This document shows, in pieces, positions 27,622 through 37,247 of a stretch of DNA of 64,000 nt. The translations under genes were made by a program, and so were the position numbers. Origin of the DNA: Clostridium sp. (GTDB taxonomy: Bacteria > Bacillota > Clostridia > Clostridiales > Clostridiaceae); NCBI GenBank assembly GCA_029851835.1, contig JARKVD010000031.1:85268-149267 (forward strand). The letters are read 5' to 3'. The notes below the pieces were generated by a model. It saw nothing but the letters and a program-made list of their open reading frames with translations. It had not been told where the DNA came from and searched no databases. Every line of letters starts with the position of its first letter. Positions within the stretch are counted from its first letter, which is position 1.

Positions 27622-29058
27622 ATGGCAAAAGGCAAAAAATTTGTTGAAGCAATTACCTCTATGGATGAGGACTTTGCAAAATGGTATACTGACATAGTAA
27701 AAAAAGCTGAGTTAGTTGACTACTCTAGCGTTAAAGGATGTATGATAATAAGACCCTACGGTTATGCAATATGGGAAAACATCCAAAAGAATTTAGATGA
27801 AAGATTAAAAGCAACTGGACATGAAAACGTGTATATGCCAATGTTTATTCCAGAAAGCTTATTAAATAAAGAAAAAGACCATGTTGAAGGATTTGCTCCA
27901 GAAGTTGCTTGGGTAACTCATGGTGGAAGTGAAGAGCTGGCTGAAAGGTTATGTGTTAGACCAACTTCTGAAACTCTATTCTGTGAACACTTTGCAAAAA
28001 TTGTTCAATCCCACAACGATTTGCCAAAACTTTACAATCAATGGTGTTCAGTTGTAAGATGGGAAAAAACAACTAGACCATTCTTAAGAAGCACTGAATT
28101 CCTATGGCAAGAAGGACACACAATCCATGCAACTGCTGAAGAATCTGAAAAGGAAACAATCGCAATCCTAAACATGTATGCAGACTTCTGCGAGAATGTA
28201 CTTGCAATGCCTGTTGTTAAAGGAAAGAAAACAGATAAGGAAAAATTCGCTGGTGCTAAAGCTACTTACACTATAGAAAGCTTAATGCATGATGGTAAGG
28301 CTCTTCAAAGCGGAACTTCTCATAACTTTGGTGATGGTTTTGCTAAAGCCTTTGGTATCAGATATAACGATAAAAACGGTCAACTACAGTATGTTCACGA
28401 AACTTCATGGGGAGTTACAACTCGTTTAATCGGAGCTATAATCATGGTTCACGGTGATGACAGCGGACTTGTTCTTCCTCCAAGAATAGCTCCAACTCAA
28501 GTTATGATAATCCCTATCGCTCAACACAAAGAAGGCGTACTTGAGAAAGCAGAAGAATTAAAAGAAAGAATTTCTAAAGTAGCAAGAGTTAAACTTGACA
28601 ACAGCGACAAAATGCCAGGCTGGAAGTTCAGCGAATGTGAAATGAAGGGTATTCCTGTAAGAGTTGAAATCGGACCTAAGGATATTGAAAACAATCAAGC
28701 AGTAATCGTAAGAAGAGATAACAGAGAAAAAATCATTGTTTCTCTTGATGAATTAGAAACAAAAATAACTGAAACTCTAGATATCGTTCAAAATGCCCTT
28801 CTAGAGAAAGCTAAAAAACATAGAGATGAGAAAACTTACTCTGCTGTAACTTTAGAAGACTTCATCGAAATTGCAGACACCAAGCCAGGATTTATTAAGG
28901 CTATGTGGTGTGGTGATGAAGCTTGTGAAAATAAGCTTAAAGAAGTAGCTGGAGTTTCTTCAAGATGTATGCCTTTTGAACAGGAAGAGCTTTCTGACAA
29001 ATGTGTATGTTGTGGAAAAGAAGCTAAGACTATGGTTTACTGGGGTAAAGCATACTAA
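27622..29058 (+). CDS. proS: Prolyl-tRNA synthetase, archaeal/eukaryote-like (type 3)
   Basis: 478-residue class II synthetase. [12 protein letters not shown] and [23 protein letters not shown] form motif 2, and [16 protein letters not shown] lies in motif 3. It lacks the editing insertion of bacterial-type ProRS and ends in the type 3 C-terminal extension with CxxxxC and CVCC cysteines that can bind zinc. ProRS of this kind can misload Cys or Ala on tRNA-Pro. A YbaK-type deacylase encoded at 58929 could clear such products in trans. GAGGGAG precedes the ATG. Confidence 0.95.
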   Translation: MAKGKKFVEAITSMDEDFAKWYTDIVKKAELVDYSSVKGCMIIRPYGYAIWENIQKNLDERLKATGHENVYMPMFIPESLLNKEKDHVEGFAPEVAWVTHGGSEELAERLCVRPTSETLFCEHFAKIVQSHNDLPKLYNQWCSVVRWEKTTRPFLRSTEFLWQEGHTIHATAEESEKETIAILNMYADFCENVLAMPVVKGKKTDKEKFAGAKATYTIESLMHDGKALQSGTSHNFGDGFAKAFGIRYNDKNGQLQYVHETSWGVTTRLIGAIIMVHGDDSGLVLPPRIAPTQVMIIPIAQHKEGVLEKAEELKERISKVARVKLDNSDKMPGWKFSECEMKGIPVRVEIGPKDIENNQAVIVRRDNREKIIVSLDELETKITETLDIVQNALLEKAKKHRDEKTYSAVTLEDFIEIADTKPGFIKAMWCGDEACENKLKEVAGVSSRCMPFEQEELSDKCVCCGKEAKTMVYWGKAY

Positions 29059-29059
29059 A

Positions 29060-29083
29060 AAAAGGACCTTTGGGTCCTTTTTT
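29060..29083 (+). terminator. proS terminator
   Basis: AAAGGACC / GGTCCTTT stem with a small TTT loop and a T6 tail, right after the stop codon. Confidence 0.88.
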
Positions 29084-29147
29084 CGATGAAAAATTAAAGA
29101 TTAAAAATGAAGAATTATTGTTAGGGCTTCCTGTGATAGTTTCCTTA

Positions 29148-29816
29148 TTATAAGGCATAAAATAGAATTGCCAAAAACTGCATTACACTTCCTATAATAA
29201 CAAATACATGGAATATGTTATGCATGTATTTCCTTGTTGAACCTAAGCCATATAAAATAGCTCCAATAGTATAGAATACTCCTCCAATAAATAAAAGTAT
29301 AAACCCTGGTAAGGTTAAAGCTAAAAAGGCAGCCTTATAAATTACTATCACGCTCCATCCCATGCCGATGTAGCATATCATTGAAAATACCCCGAAATGC
29401 TCAAGGTCAATGGCAGTTAATGTTATAGCTAATGCTGCAAAAGCCCACTCTACTCCAAATAAAGTCCAACCTAAAACTGGATTGACAGACCTTATAGCAC
29501 TCAGTGCTATAGGTGTATATGTTCCTGCAATAAGAAGGTAAATTGTACAGTGATCGATTACCTGAAATACCTTTTTGGCAGTTCCACCTTTAAGTCCATG
29601 ATATATGCTAGACATAGTATAAAGCATTATCATTGTAGCCCCATATATAACTGAAGATACCACTCCATATACATTGCGATTTAATGCCGCTTCAATTACA
29701 CAGAGTACAAGTACAGCAACGCCTCCCGCAGCTCCAACTATATGAGATACCATATTAAAAATTTCTTCTCCTCGTGTATAATTAGGCAATTGCCTATCAG
29801 CAAGTTTTGTCCTCAT
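29148..29816 (-). CDS. Hemolysin III / PAQR-family membrane protein
   Basis: 222 residues with seven predicted TM helices. HIVGAAGG near the N-terminus, SSIYHGLKGG and DHCTIYLLIAGTYTP are hallmark segments of the HlyIII/YqfA/PAQR family, which includes putative metal-dependent hydrolases. The GTYTP motif and a C-terminal NIFHVFV helix with His residues fit metal binding. The start is uncertain: MRTKLADRQLPNYT (29816) fits relatives better, but an ATG at 29843 also has a ribosome-like site. Function in Clostridium is not established; haemolysis is not implied. Confidence 0.85.
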   Translation of the reverse strand: MRTKLADRQLPNYTRGEEIFNMVSHIVGAAGGVAVLVLCVIEAALNRNVYGVVSSVIYGATMIMLYTMSSIYHGLKGGTAKKVFQVIDHCTIYLLIAGTYTPIALSAIRSVNPVLGWTLFGVEWAFAALAITLTAIDLEHFGVFSMICYIGMGWSVIVIYKAAFLALTLPGFILLFIGGVFYTIGAILYGLGSTRKYMHNIFHVFVIIGSVMQFLAILFYAL

Positions 29817-29979
29817 ATAACCATAACCCCTTTCTAAGCACATTTACATACTTTCCTATGTTTCTATAATTATTCAATGTTTATATTTCTAATTACTATG
29901 CTATGCAAAAATAAAAAGAGAGGTACAAACCCTCCCTTAATTTCACATTAACAATAATTAAACTCTAATCTTTATATAA

Positions 29980-30654
29980 TTATAAATTTGGTATCTGCCA
30001 ATCTATCTCTTTTTCTCCTAACCCTCTTAAAATATCATTAGTTTTTGAAAAATGTTTACACCCCATAAAACCTCTTGTGGCAGATAATGGACTAGGGTGA
30101 ACTGTAGTTAAAATAAAGTGCTTTGGATTTGTGATAAGCTTCATTTTTTCCTTAGCATTATTACCCCATAATAGGAATATTACTGGCTTATCTCTTTCAT
30201 TAAGCTTGCAGATTACTTCATCAGTAAAGTTCTCCCACCCCTTTTTTCTATGGGAATTTGCTTCTCCATCTCTAACAGTAAGCACTGTATTTAAAAGCAG
30301 TACTCCCTGCTTAGCCCAAGAAACTAAATATCCATTATTAGGTATAAAGCATCCTAAATCATCACGAAGCTCCTTATACATATTCAGCAGCGATGGAGGC
30401 GTTTTCACCCCAGGCTGCACTGAAAATGATAATCCATGAGCTTGCCCTGGACCGTGATATGGGTCCTGCCCTAAAATCACAACCTTTACCTCTTCATATG
30501 GTGTTAATCTCAAAGCATTAAAAATATTATTTTTATCTGGATAAATTACCTTTGTATTATATTCGTTTCTAAGGAATTCTCTTAGCTTAAGATAGTATGG
30601 TTTATCAAATTCTCCTGCTAATATAGAGTCCCATGAATTGCCTAGCTTTATCAT
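29980..30654 (-). CDS. ung: Uracil-DNA glycosylase
   Basis: 224-residue family 1 UDG that removes uracil from DNA to start base-excision repair. The water-activating motif GQDPYHG is at residues 62-68 (Asp64), and the minor-groove loop HPSPLS is at 186-191. The uracil-binding stretch ([11 protein letters not shown]) is also present. Full length for the family. It starts with ATG, preceded by GAAGGGAAAG, and is transcribed alone. Confidence 0.97.
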   Translation of the reverse strand: MIKLGNSWDSILAGEFDKPYYLKLREFLRNEYNTKVIYPDKNNIFNALRLTPYEEVKVVILGQDPYHGPGQAHGLSFSVQPGVKTPPSLLNMYKELRDDLGCFIPNNGYLVSWAKQGVLLLNTVLTVRDGEANSHRKKGWENFTDEVICKLNERDKPVIFLLWGNNAKEKMKLITNPKHFILTTVHPSPLSATRGFMGCKHFSKTNDILRGLGEKEIDWQIPNL

Positions 30655-30682
30655 TAATTTCTTTCCCTTCTATATTTAGTTA

Positions 30683-30717
30683 GGAGAAAACCCCACTGCT
30701 AACAGGCAATGGGGCTT
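30683..30717 (-). terminator. Terminator of the 42-aa gene
   Basis: GCCCCATTGC / GCAGTGGGGT stem followed on the minus strand by TTTTCTCC, between the small gene and ung. Confidence 0.7.
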
Positions 30718-30761
30718 CCCTTACTATATTATAACAATAAAATCATTATTTTACCATGACG

Positions 30762-30890
30762 CTATTTTGAGTATCTTCTCTTAGCTTTCCTCCATGGCAT
30801 CTCATCTGAAAATTCTTTTTTAAATCTTCTAAGTTCTTGTTTTGCTCTAGGACTAGTTGCTACGTGGGTTGCTTTATAAACATCTTTCAT
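30762..30890 (-). CDS. Small basic protein, 42 aa, unknown
   Basis: A 42-codon frame from ATG 30890 to a TAG at 30762-30764. A near-ideal TAAGGAGG lies 8 bases upstream and an intrinsic terminator follows, so it is very probably a real gene. The product is rich in Lys and Arg (15 of 42), with segments KQELRRFKKEF and WRKAKRRYSK. It has no signal peptide or TM. The composition would suit nucleic acid or spore-core binding, but I recognise no family and claim no function. Confidence 0.7.
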   Translation of the reverse strand: MKDVYKATHVATSPRAKQELRRFKKEFSDEMPWRKAKRRYSK

Positions 30891-31181
30891 TAGCAGTTCC
30901 TCCTTAAAATTTTCTAATCTATGTGAACTAACAGAGTCTAAGTTCCTACTTTAGATAATTACTACCACCATAATCCCTCGACTCTTCCATACCATAGCTT
31001 TGAAAATTTCCTTCAAAACAAATAATGATTTTACTGGTATGCTATTATTATCTCTCATTACCTTTAATATATGTGTGTAAAAATTTTCAAATTTAAATTT
31101 AAAATAGAAAACTCAAAGTAAAATCACACTTATTTATATTTTGTATATTATAATACTGTAATACTATTAAGGAGACTATTT

Positions 31182-33542
31182 ATGTTAGTAAGAAAGCCAA
31201 ATGAAACTAACTCACAAATTATTGATAGTGATGAACACTTACATTTTGAAGATTTTCATATTTCTAACAACAATGAAATATCCTTACCATTTCAACCTGG
31301 ACATAATGAAGAATCTAATGAAAATGAATCCTTAGAATGTTATGAACGCAACATAACAGAACAAGATGAATCTGAAGTTGACGAAAGAATATTTCCACCA
31401 TTCTTTCCTCCTAGTGGTCCTTCAGGTCCCCCTACATCAGGACCTCCTGGTGGTCCTCCAGGACAACCTGCGCCACCAAGACCTCCTGTGCCTGGAACGC
31501 CATCTAATCCTAATGCAGTTCCAGGTCCACCTCCTAACTTTACTCCACAACAAGCATCAACTCCTCAAGGCGTAAGTCCACTAGTTTCTCCTGGCTCCAT
31601 AGCTCCATGTAGATTTCAATTTGTATATATATGGCAGACAAATGGAACCTCCTATTGGGCTTGGCTTACTAGAATCGATAGAACTACAGCTTCTGGCTTT
31701 AGATGGAATGGTCGTAGATGGGTTTTCTTTGGAGTTAATTTAAATAGAATCGCAGCCTTTGAATGCTTTGGACGTGACATAACAGAACAAGATGAATCCG
31801 AAGTTGACGAAAGAATATTTCCACCATTCTTTCCGCCTAGTGGTCCTTCAGGTCCACCTACATCAGGACCTCCTGGTGGTCCTCCAGGACAACCTGCGCC
31901 ACCAAGACCTCCTGTGCCTGGAACGCCATCTAATCATAATGCAGTTCCAGGTCCACCTCCTAACTTTACTCCACAACAAGCATCAACTCCTCAAGGCGTA
32001 ATTCCACTAGTTTCTCCTGGCTCCATAGCTCCATGTAGATTTCAATTTGTATATATATGGCAGACAAATGGCAATTCCTATTGGGCTTGGCTTACTAAAA
32101 TCGATAGAACTACAGCTTCTGGCTTTAGATGGAATGGTCGTAGATGGGTTTACTTTGGAGTTAATTTAAATAGAATCGCAGCTTTTGAATGCTTTGGACG
32201 TGACATAACAGAACAAGATGAATCTGAAGTTGACGAAAGAGTATTTCCACCAGCCTTTCCTCCTAGTGGTCCTTCAGGTCCGCCTACACCAAGACCTCCT
32301 ATACAGGGAGCGCCACCAAGACCCCCTATGCCTGGAGCGCCACCAAGACCCCCTATACCTGGAACACCACCAAGGCCTCCTATGCATGGAGCACCACCTA
32401 GACCTCCTATGCATGGAGCACCACCTAGACCTCCTAGCTTTACTCAACAACAACCAGGCATAAATCCACTAGTTTCTCCTGGCTCCATAGCTCCATGTAG
32501 ATTTCAACTTATATATATATGGCAGACAAATGGTGCCTCCTATTGGGCTTGGCTTACTAGAATCGATAGAACTACAGCTTCCGGCTTTAGATGGAATGGT
32601 CGTAGATGGGTTTTCTTTGGAGTTAATTTAAATAGAATCGCAGCGTTTGAATGCTTCGGACGAGATATATTTAGAAATGTAGATAATGCAGTAGAAAATA
32701 TTCAAACTCAAACTTTAGCACCATCGGAATTTAATATTGAATATCCTTTTATAAGTAATATGCAAAATGAAGATGTCGGGAATATAATTAATATGGAAAT
32801 TATCGATACCTTAGATACTCTCTTACTAAACCAAGTTCTAGTTCCAGAAAAAATTAACTTTGAAAAGGTTCAAGGTGCCTATGAAATTCCTTTAAATGCT
32901 TATGGACTTCTTAGTATAGTAATGTCTTTAAGTACCTTGGTAGAAGAAGAAGAAAGACCTCGTATAACCTTTGATTCCTTAACTGTAGATTTAAACACTG
33001 GAGAGGTATATGATTTTGATGACTTATTTAATTCTAAATCCGATTACAGAACTGCAATAAGTCAACTTGCTATGGATATAGCTAAGAAATTAAATGTAAA
33101 ACTAGTAGTGCCATACGACGGAGTTACTGATACACAGAAATTCTATTTAACTCCAGATGAATTAGTTTTATATTATCAAGTTGATGAGTTTACTCCTGCT
33201 GACCAAGGTCTATTCCGAATCCCTATTCCTTATAAATTACTAACTAACTACTTATATCCTGGAAGCCCTATCAATAAAATTCTTAATCCTTCTAATGTAA
33301 TTCCTGTAAATCCTTCAACGGGAAACACCCAAATTCCACTACCTGCTGAAGAAGGTGGAACTGCGATGGGTCCTGAATATCTTGGAACCTATACGGGTTT
33401 AGTTCCTGAAGAAGAAGGCGGTACTGCAATGAGCCCAGAATATTTGGGTACCTACACCGGAAAAGTACCTGAAACTGAAGGGTATCCTCCTAAAGGTCAA
33501 CAATCTCCAGGTACCTCTGCACAGGAAACTCCAGAGAGGTAA
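31182..33542 (+). CDS. Triplicated Pro-rich protein with C-terminal DUF3298-like domain
   Basis: 786 residues, no signal peptide or TM. After an acidic start come three tandem units: about 58-199, 200-341 and 342-495. Each has a lead (ITEQDESEVDER), a Pro/Gly tract, and a conserved module of about 55 residues (APCRFQF..IWQTNG to NRIAAFECF). Units 1 and 2 are exactly 426 bases apart and almost identical in DNA; unit 3 has five or six PPRPP-type repeats instead. Residues about 545-690 resemble DUF3298 (RsiV-like). The C-terminus repeats EEGGTAM.PEYLGTYTG twice. Without export signals, a spore-coat or exosporium role is plausible but unproven. Confidence 0.85.
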   Translation: MLVRKPNETNSQIIDSDEHLHFEDFHISNNNEISLPFQPGHNEESNENESLECYERNITEQDESEVDERIFPPFFPPSGPSGPPTSGPPGGPPGQPAPPRPPVPGTPSNPNAVPGPPPNFTPQQASTPQGVSPLVSPGSIAPCRFQFVYIWQTNGTSYWAWLTRIDRTTASGFRWNGRRWVFFGVNLNRIAAFECFGRDITEQDESEVDERIFPPFFPPSGPSGPPTSGPPGGPPGQPAPPRPPVPGTPSNHNAVPGPPPNFTPQQASTPQGVIPLVSPGSIAPCRFQFVYIWQTNGNSYWAWLTKIDRTTASGFRWNGRRWVYFGVNLNRIAAFECFGRDITEQDESEVDERVFPPAFPPSGPSGPPTPRPPIQGAPPRPPMPGAPPRPPIPGTPPRPPMHGAPPRPPMHGAPPRPPSFTQQQPGINPLVSPGSIAPCRFQLIYIWQTNGASYWAWLTRIDRTTASGFRWNGRRWVFFGVNLNRIAAFECFGRDIFRNVDNAVENIQTQTLAPSEFNIEYPFISNMQNEDVGNIINMEIIDTLDTLLLNQVLVPEKINFEKVQGAYEIPLNAYGLLSIVMSLSTLVEEEERPRITFDSLTVDLNTGEVYDFDDLFNSKSDYRTAISQLAMDIAKKLNVKLVVPYDGVTDTQKFYLTPDELVLYYQVDEFTPADQGLFRIPIPYKLLTNYLYPGSPINKILNPSNVIPVNPSTGNTQIPLPAEEGGTAMGPEYLGTYTGLVPEEEGGTAMSPEYLGTYTGKVPETEGYPPKGQQSPGTSAQETPER
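31348..32670 (+). repeat. Three tandem intragenic repeats (426-bp unit)
   Basis: Units begin near 31353, 31779 and 32205. Units 1 and 2 differ at only a few positions over 426 bases. Unit 3 shares the ends but has a different Pro-rich centre built on a 21-24-base submotif encoding PPRPP plus 2-3 residues. The near-identity suggests recent duplication or gene conversion. Confidence 0.9.
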
Positions 33543-33556
33543 CTTTATTTTTAAAT

Positions 33557-33597
33557 TTAATGCACTAGGAAGCCTTCCTAGTGCATTAATTTTTTAT
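33557..33597. terminator. Bidirectional terminator
   Basis: AATGCACTAGGAAG / CTTCCTAGTGCATT perfect stem with a T-run on the plus side, between convergent genes. Confidence 0.9.
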
Positions 33598-34989
33598 TTA
33601 TATACTTACTTCTACATTAAGATTTGCTTCTTCATTGCTATGAAGTAAATTTTTCTTTTTAACTAAGTACCACAAAATAGAAACTATTGTTACACCTTTT
33701 AAAACCATTGAAATACTTATACTCCACCATACACCGTTCAACCCTAAAATCCCTGGTCTAGAAAGAACCAAAGCCATTGGAATTCTAGCCCCTGTTAAAA
33801 TTATACTTACAGCAGCTGGAATAGTCGTCCTTCCAAGGCCATTAAATACGCCTACTGTAGTTATCTCTAAGCACATGAATAGCTGAGTATATCCCATGAT
33901 TTTCAAATAATCCTTGCCTACAAAAATTGCATCCGGTTCATTTATAAATAATGAGAATATCCACTCTCCACCAACTACTAAAAGTAAGGTAGAAAATATA
34001 CCAACTATACCTGCAATTGCAATTGTAGCTTTATATCCCTTTTTAATTCTATCAAACTTACCAGCTCCATAGTTTTGTCCAACAAAAGAGCTAAGGGCTG
34101 TTGAGAATCCACCTGCTGTCATCCAAGTTATAGCTTCAATTTGACATCCAACTTTTTGAGCAGCAATCGGTACTTCACCCCAGCCAGCTATTATCCTTGC
34201 TATTAGAATTGAAAATACAGTGAATAAACCATTTTGTATTCCTGAAGGCAGCCCTAACTTACATAAGCTTATTACTGCCTCATTATCAATCTTCGATAAT
34301 AAATTTACTTTCAAATATTTTTCATTGCTTTTTATCATAAAAATTATAAAGCAAGTTACAACAATGGCTTGTGAACCAATTGTTGCTAATGCAGCGCCAA
34401 GAACTCCTAACTTTGGAACTGGACCTAAACCAAAAATTAATATTGGATCTAATACCATATTAAATACAAGACCTACCGTATTAACTATAAATGGTGTTTT
34501 ACTATTTCCAGAACCATTAAATATTGCCGTAAACACTGGAATTAAATTGGTTACTACCATTCCTAAAGCTATTACTGAAAGATATGACTCAGCCATTGAA
34601 ACTACGTCCTCACTTTCTAACCCAAAGAAACCTATAAATTGACTCTTAAAGGTTAAGATAACAAGTCCCATTATCAGCGATGCAACAATTATCATCTGCA
34701 ATGCTGTAGTAACATACTTCTTTGTAGCCTTCTCATCCTTTCTACCAATACTTTGAGACACTTTAATTTCTGCACCAACCTTAGATACCATTGCTAATGC
34801 AACTGCTAATTGCGAAAAGAAACCTGCTGTTCCAACTGCGGCAACAGCACTGCTTCCTGCTCTTCCCACCCACAGCATATCCGTTAAGTTATATGCCATT
34901 TGTATAAAGGATGTTGCCATAATAGGAAATGCAAGCTTAACTAATTTCTCAGCAATCCTTCCCTCTGTTAAATCAATTCTGTCTTTCAT
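33598..34989 (-). CDS. MATE-family multidrug/sodium antiporter
   Basis: 463 residues, about 12 TM helices in two homologous halves. The N-terminal ...KLAFPIMATSFIQMAYNLTDMLWVGRAGSSAVAAVG is typical of MatE domains, and SKVGAEIKVSQSIG plus the second-half equivalent FVGQNYGAGKFDR are conserved. Probably exports organic cations or metabolites against Na+ or H+. GGAGGGGG lies before the ATG. It does not share an operon with the ABC genes upstream, since a terminator and a repeat intervene. Confidence 0.92.
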   Translation of the reverse strand: MKDRIDLTEGRIAEKLVKLAFPIMATSFIQMAYNLTDMLWVGRAGSSAVAAVGTAGFFSQLAVALAMVSKVGAEIKVSQSIGRKDEKATKKYVTTALQMIIVASLIMGLVILTFKSQFIGFFGLESEDVVSMAESYLSVIALGMVVTNLIPVFTAIFNGSGNSKTPFIVNTVGLVFNMVLDPILIFGLGPVPKLGVLGAALATIGSQAIVVTCFIIFMIKSNEKYLKVNLLSKIDNEAVISLCKLGLPSGIQNGLFTVFSILIARIIAGWGEVPIAAQKVGCQIEAITWMTAGGFSTALSSFVGQNYGAGKFDRIKKGYKATIAIAGIVGIFSTLLLVVGGEWIFSLFINEPDAIFVGKDYLKIMGYTQLFMCLEITTVGVFNGLGRTTIPAAVSIILTGARIPMALVLSRPGILGLNGVWWSISISMVLKGVTIVSILWYLVKKKNLLHSNEEANLNVEVSI

Positions 34990-35031
34990 ATATCCCCCTC
35001 CTAACCCTTTAACCTAAGGTTATTTAAACGC

Positions 35032-35070
35032 AATAAAACCTCCTATATCCCAAAAGATATATGAGGTATT
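35032..35070 (-). terminator. Terminator of the YtrA-like ABC cluster
   Basis: ACCTCATATATC / GATATAGGAGGT stem with a TTTTGG loop, then TTTTATT on the minus strand. Confidence 0.8.
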
Positions 35071-35205
35071 AAGTGAACATCCAAATCTTTGATTTGGTAG
35101 TGGAACTTTCACTGCGTGCATCTTTGATTTAGTCACTGGACCTTACTCAGTAGAGCACTTCTTCCAACAAAGAAAGAAGGAGTTTCCTTATAAAGTTCAC
35201 ACTTA
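35070..35205 (+). repeat. IRF-1 repeat, copy 6 (long form)
   Basis: AAGTGAAC, CCAAATCTTTGATTTGG, GTGGAACTTTCACTG, CATCTTTGATTTAG, TTACTCAGTAGAGCACTTC, GAAGGAGTTTCC. Nearly collinear with copy 3. Outer arms AAGTGAAC and GTTCAC flank it. Confidence 0.85.
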
Positions 35206-35264
35206 CTAATCTACATATTTCATTTTAATTCGTTTCCATAAATAAATCAATATTTAAAATATTT

Positions 35265-36116
35265 TTATTTATTGTACAAAACCATTATATCTTCAAGTGA
35301 TGCTCTTTCAAAAATAACTTCATTACCTAAGACTCTTCTTACTTCATCAGCATTTTTTGTTAAAGCTTCAAAGCCATAGTTATTTTTGCTGATTCCCTCA
35401 AATAAAGCTTCTGTTTCCTTTGTTAGAAGATTCTTATTTCCTTTGACAATTTTATAATTATCTTCTATTTCATCCTTCGATGATGAAAACACTATTTCTC
35501 CATCCTTAATAAAGGCTATATAATCAGCAATCTTTTCAAGATCTTCTGTTATATGAGTTGAAATAATTATCCCAAGGTTCTCATTTTCCATTAGATTTTG
35601 TAGTTCCTCTAATACTTCAGTGCGGACTATAGGATCCATACCAGCTGTTGGTTCATCCATTATAATAAGCTCTGCTCCATGACTTAGTGCCATACAAAGA
35701 GAGTATTTCATCCTCATTCCCTTGGATAACTCCTTCAGTTTCTGCTTTCTATTTAAAGAATACTTATTTAGATACCTATGGAACTTATCCATATCCCAGT
35801 TCTTATATAAAACTGCTGTCATTTCAGCATTTTCTTCTAATGTTAAGTGATCATAGTAATAACAGTTGTCATATACGAAACCAATCTTCTCTTTAATCTG
35901 TCTCTCATACCTTATATTATCCATGCCAAAAATTTCAATGGTTCCGCTATCCTTTTTCACCAAATTCATAATTGATTTTATCAATGTAGTTTTTCCTGCT
36001 CCATTTTCCCCTATAATGCCCATGATAAAGCCCCTTGGGAGCTGCAGCGATACATTCTTTAATGAAAACCCCTTATAAGCTTTATTTAAATTATTTATCT
36101 CTATAATATTATTCAT
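35265..36116 (-). CDS. ABC transporter ATPase (YtrB-like), second of pair
   Basis: 283 residues with Walker A GENGAGKTT (36-44), a variant signature LSKGM, and LIIMDEPTAGMDP as Walker B. It belongs to the ABC-2 exporter class, close to B. subtilis YtrB and similar cell-envelope stress transporters. Last gene of the five-gene cluster, 21 bases after the GntR gene. The two ATPases of the cluster (this and 37904) share layout and the LSKGM variant and are paralogs. Confidence 0.9.
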   Translation of the reverse strand: MNNIIEINNLNKAYKGFSLKNVSLQLPRGFIMGIIGENGAGKTTLIKSIMNLVKKDSGTIEIFGMDNIRYERQIKEKIGFVYDNCYYYDHLTLEENAEMTAVLYKNWDMDKFHRYLNKYSLNRKQKLKELSKGMRMKYSLCMALSHGAELIIMDEPTAGMDPIVRTEVLEELQNLMENENLGIIISTHITEDLEKIADYIAFIKDGEIVFSSSKDEIEDNYKIVKGNKNLLTKETEALFEGISKNNYGFEALTKNADEVRRVLGNEVIFERASLEDIMVLYNK

Positions 36117-36136
36117 AACCTTTCCCCTCTTTTAAA

Positions 36137-36514
36137 TTACTTTATCTCCTGACTAAGAACCCTTAGAATTTCACAGATTTCCTCTACTCCAATATCTGCC
36201 TTTGCCCCTTCTTCTAATGCCTTAATAAGATATTCCTCCATATTTCTCATGATAGATTCCTTTAATATTTCCTTATCCTGAGCTGCTACAAAGGACCCCT
36301 TTCCCGGAAGAGTATATATGAAGCCATCTCTTTCCAATTCATCATAAGCTCTTTTCGTTGTAATTACACTTATTCTTAAATCCTTTGCCAAAGCCCTTAT
36401 GGATGGCAGAGGTTCATTTGCACTTAATTTATTAGTTAATATATGATCTTTTATTTGTTTTTCTATTTGAGAATAAATAGGCTCTCCTGAAGAGTTATTT
36501 ATTATAATATTCAT
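36137..36514 (-). CDS. GntR-family (YtrA subfamily) repressor
   Basis: 125 residues. The N-terminal winged helix has EPIYSQIEKQIKDHILTNKL and LPSIRALAKDLRISVITTKRAYDELERDGFIYTLPGKGSFVA, the standard GntR DNA-binding unit. The short C-terminal helical tail (about 50 residues) is that of YtrA proteins, which repress their own ABC operons and are released by cell-wall antibiotics. Dyads upstream of 38767 (38801-38808, 38869-38887) are candidate operators. It lies within the operon rather than first, unlike ytrA. Confidence 0.9.
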   Translation of the reverse strand: MNIIINNSSGEPIYSQIEKQIKDHILTNKLSANEPLPSIRALAKDLRISVITTKRAYDELERDGFIYTLPGKGSFVAAQDKEILKESIMRNMEEYLIKALEEGAKADIGVEEICEILRVLSQEIK

Positions 36515-36567
36515 TAATCTTCCTCCGTAATGCTGTATATTTTATGCAACTACTATTGTACCATCTT

Positions 36568-37236
36568 CTATAAATCACGTCTTTTATAACCCTTAATAGA
36601 AATCCCGATAATTAAGCCATATATAACTAACCCTCCAATTATCACCATTCCTGCAAGGTTATAAATAGAACTTCCTCCTGCTTCAATGGCTTTTAATAGC
36701 TGCTGCATAGCATTAGGATTTATTTTTTTAACTACTGCTGTTAATATAATTGGAGTGTTTGCTACCAAAATTATGATTATAGATGAATACTTCATTGCTG
36801 TTGAATAATCAAAGCAGTAATATACTAAATTGGGTGCACCTATGAAGAAAATAAAATATATTAAAGCAGCTCCTTGAGCTAATAGAATTATTATAAATAA
36901 CCCTTCCTCACCTCTATTAAAAAATAAAACTACACCTTGAAGCAGTACCACAGTAAGAATATGCTGTATTAAATAGTAAAGATATTTGCTAACTACTATG
37001 TCACTTCTCTTTATAGGAAAGCTGTTCATAAGCATATCATAATTTTTTCTAAGCTCTTCCGTTGCCGTAAATTTATTAATAATCACAGGAATTAATAAAC
37101 TTCCAATTAATGCTATTATTAAAGCCCCTTGTGGGTTTATTGTGTTTACAATAATTAAGCCTATGATTACAATGAGAGTTGTTACTAAATATATAAATCG
37201 GCTGGTTAAAAAATCTTTTTTTAGTAATGCAATCAT
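36568..37236 (-). CDS. ABC-2 type permease subunit, second
   Basis: 222 residues with about six TM helices. A cytoplasmic N-terminus (MIALLKKDFLTSRF) and the NYDMLMNSFPIKRSDIVVSKYL loop are typical of ABC-2 membrane subunits of the YtrC/ABC2_membrane_2 sort. It follows the 37248 permease by 11 bases. Exporter substrate unknown; envelope-active compounds are plausible from the YtrA regulator next door. Confidence 0.85.
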   Translation of the reverse strand: MIALLKKDFLTSRFIYLVTTLIVIIGLIIVNTINPQGALIIALIGSLLIPVIINKFTATEELRKNYDMLMNSFPIKRSDIVVSKYLYYLIQHILTVVLLQGVVLFFNRGEEGLFIIILLAQGAALIYFIFFIGAPNLVYYCFDYSTAMKYSSIIIILVANTPIILTAVVKKINPNAMQQLLKAIEAGGSSIYNLAGMVIIGGLVIYGLIIGISIKGYKRRDL

Positions 37237-37247
37237 CTTAATTCCTC

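Noticed and set aside
30955..31058. 35-codon minus-strand frame starting at 31058
   Set aside because: AAAGGT lies too close to the ATG, the product is unlike any protein I know, and overlapping frames are equally open. Not supported as a gene.
31366..32463. Three overlapping frame-shifted ORFs inside the triplicated gene
   Set aside because: They recur at the same 426-base spacing because the DNA itself is repeated, and they lack ribosome sites. They are shadows of the long frame.
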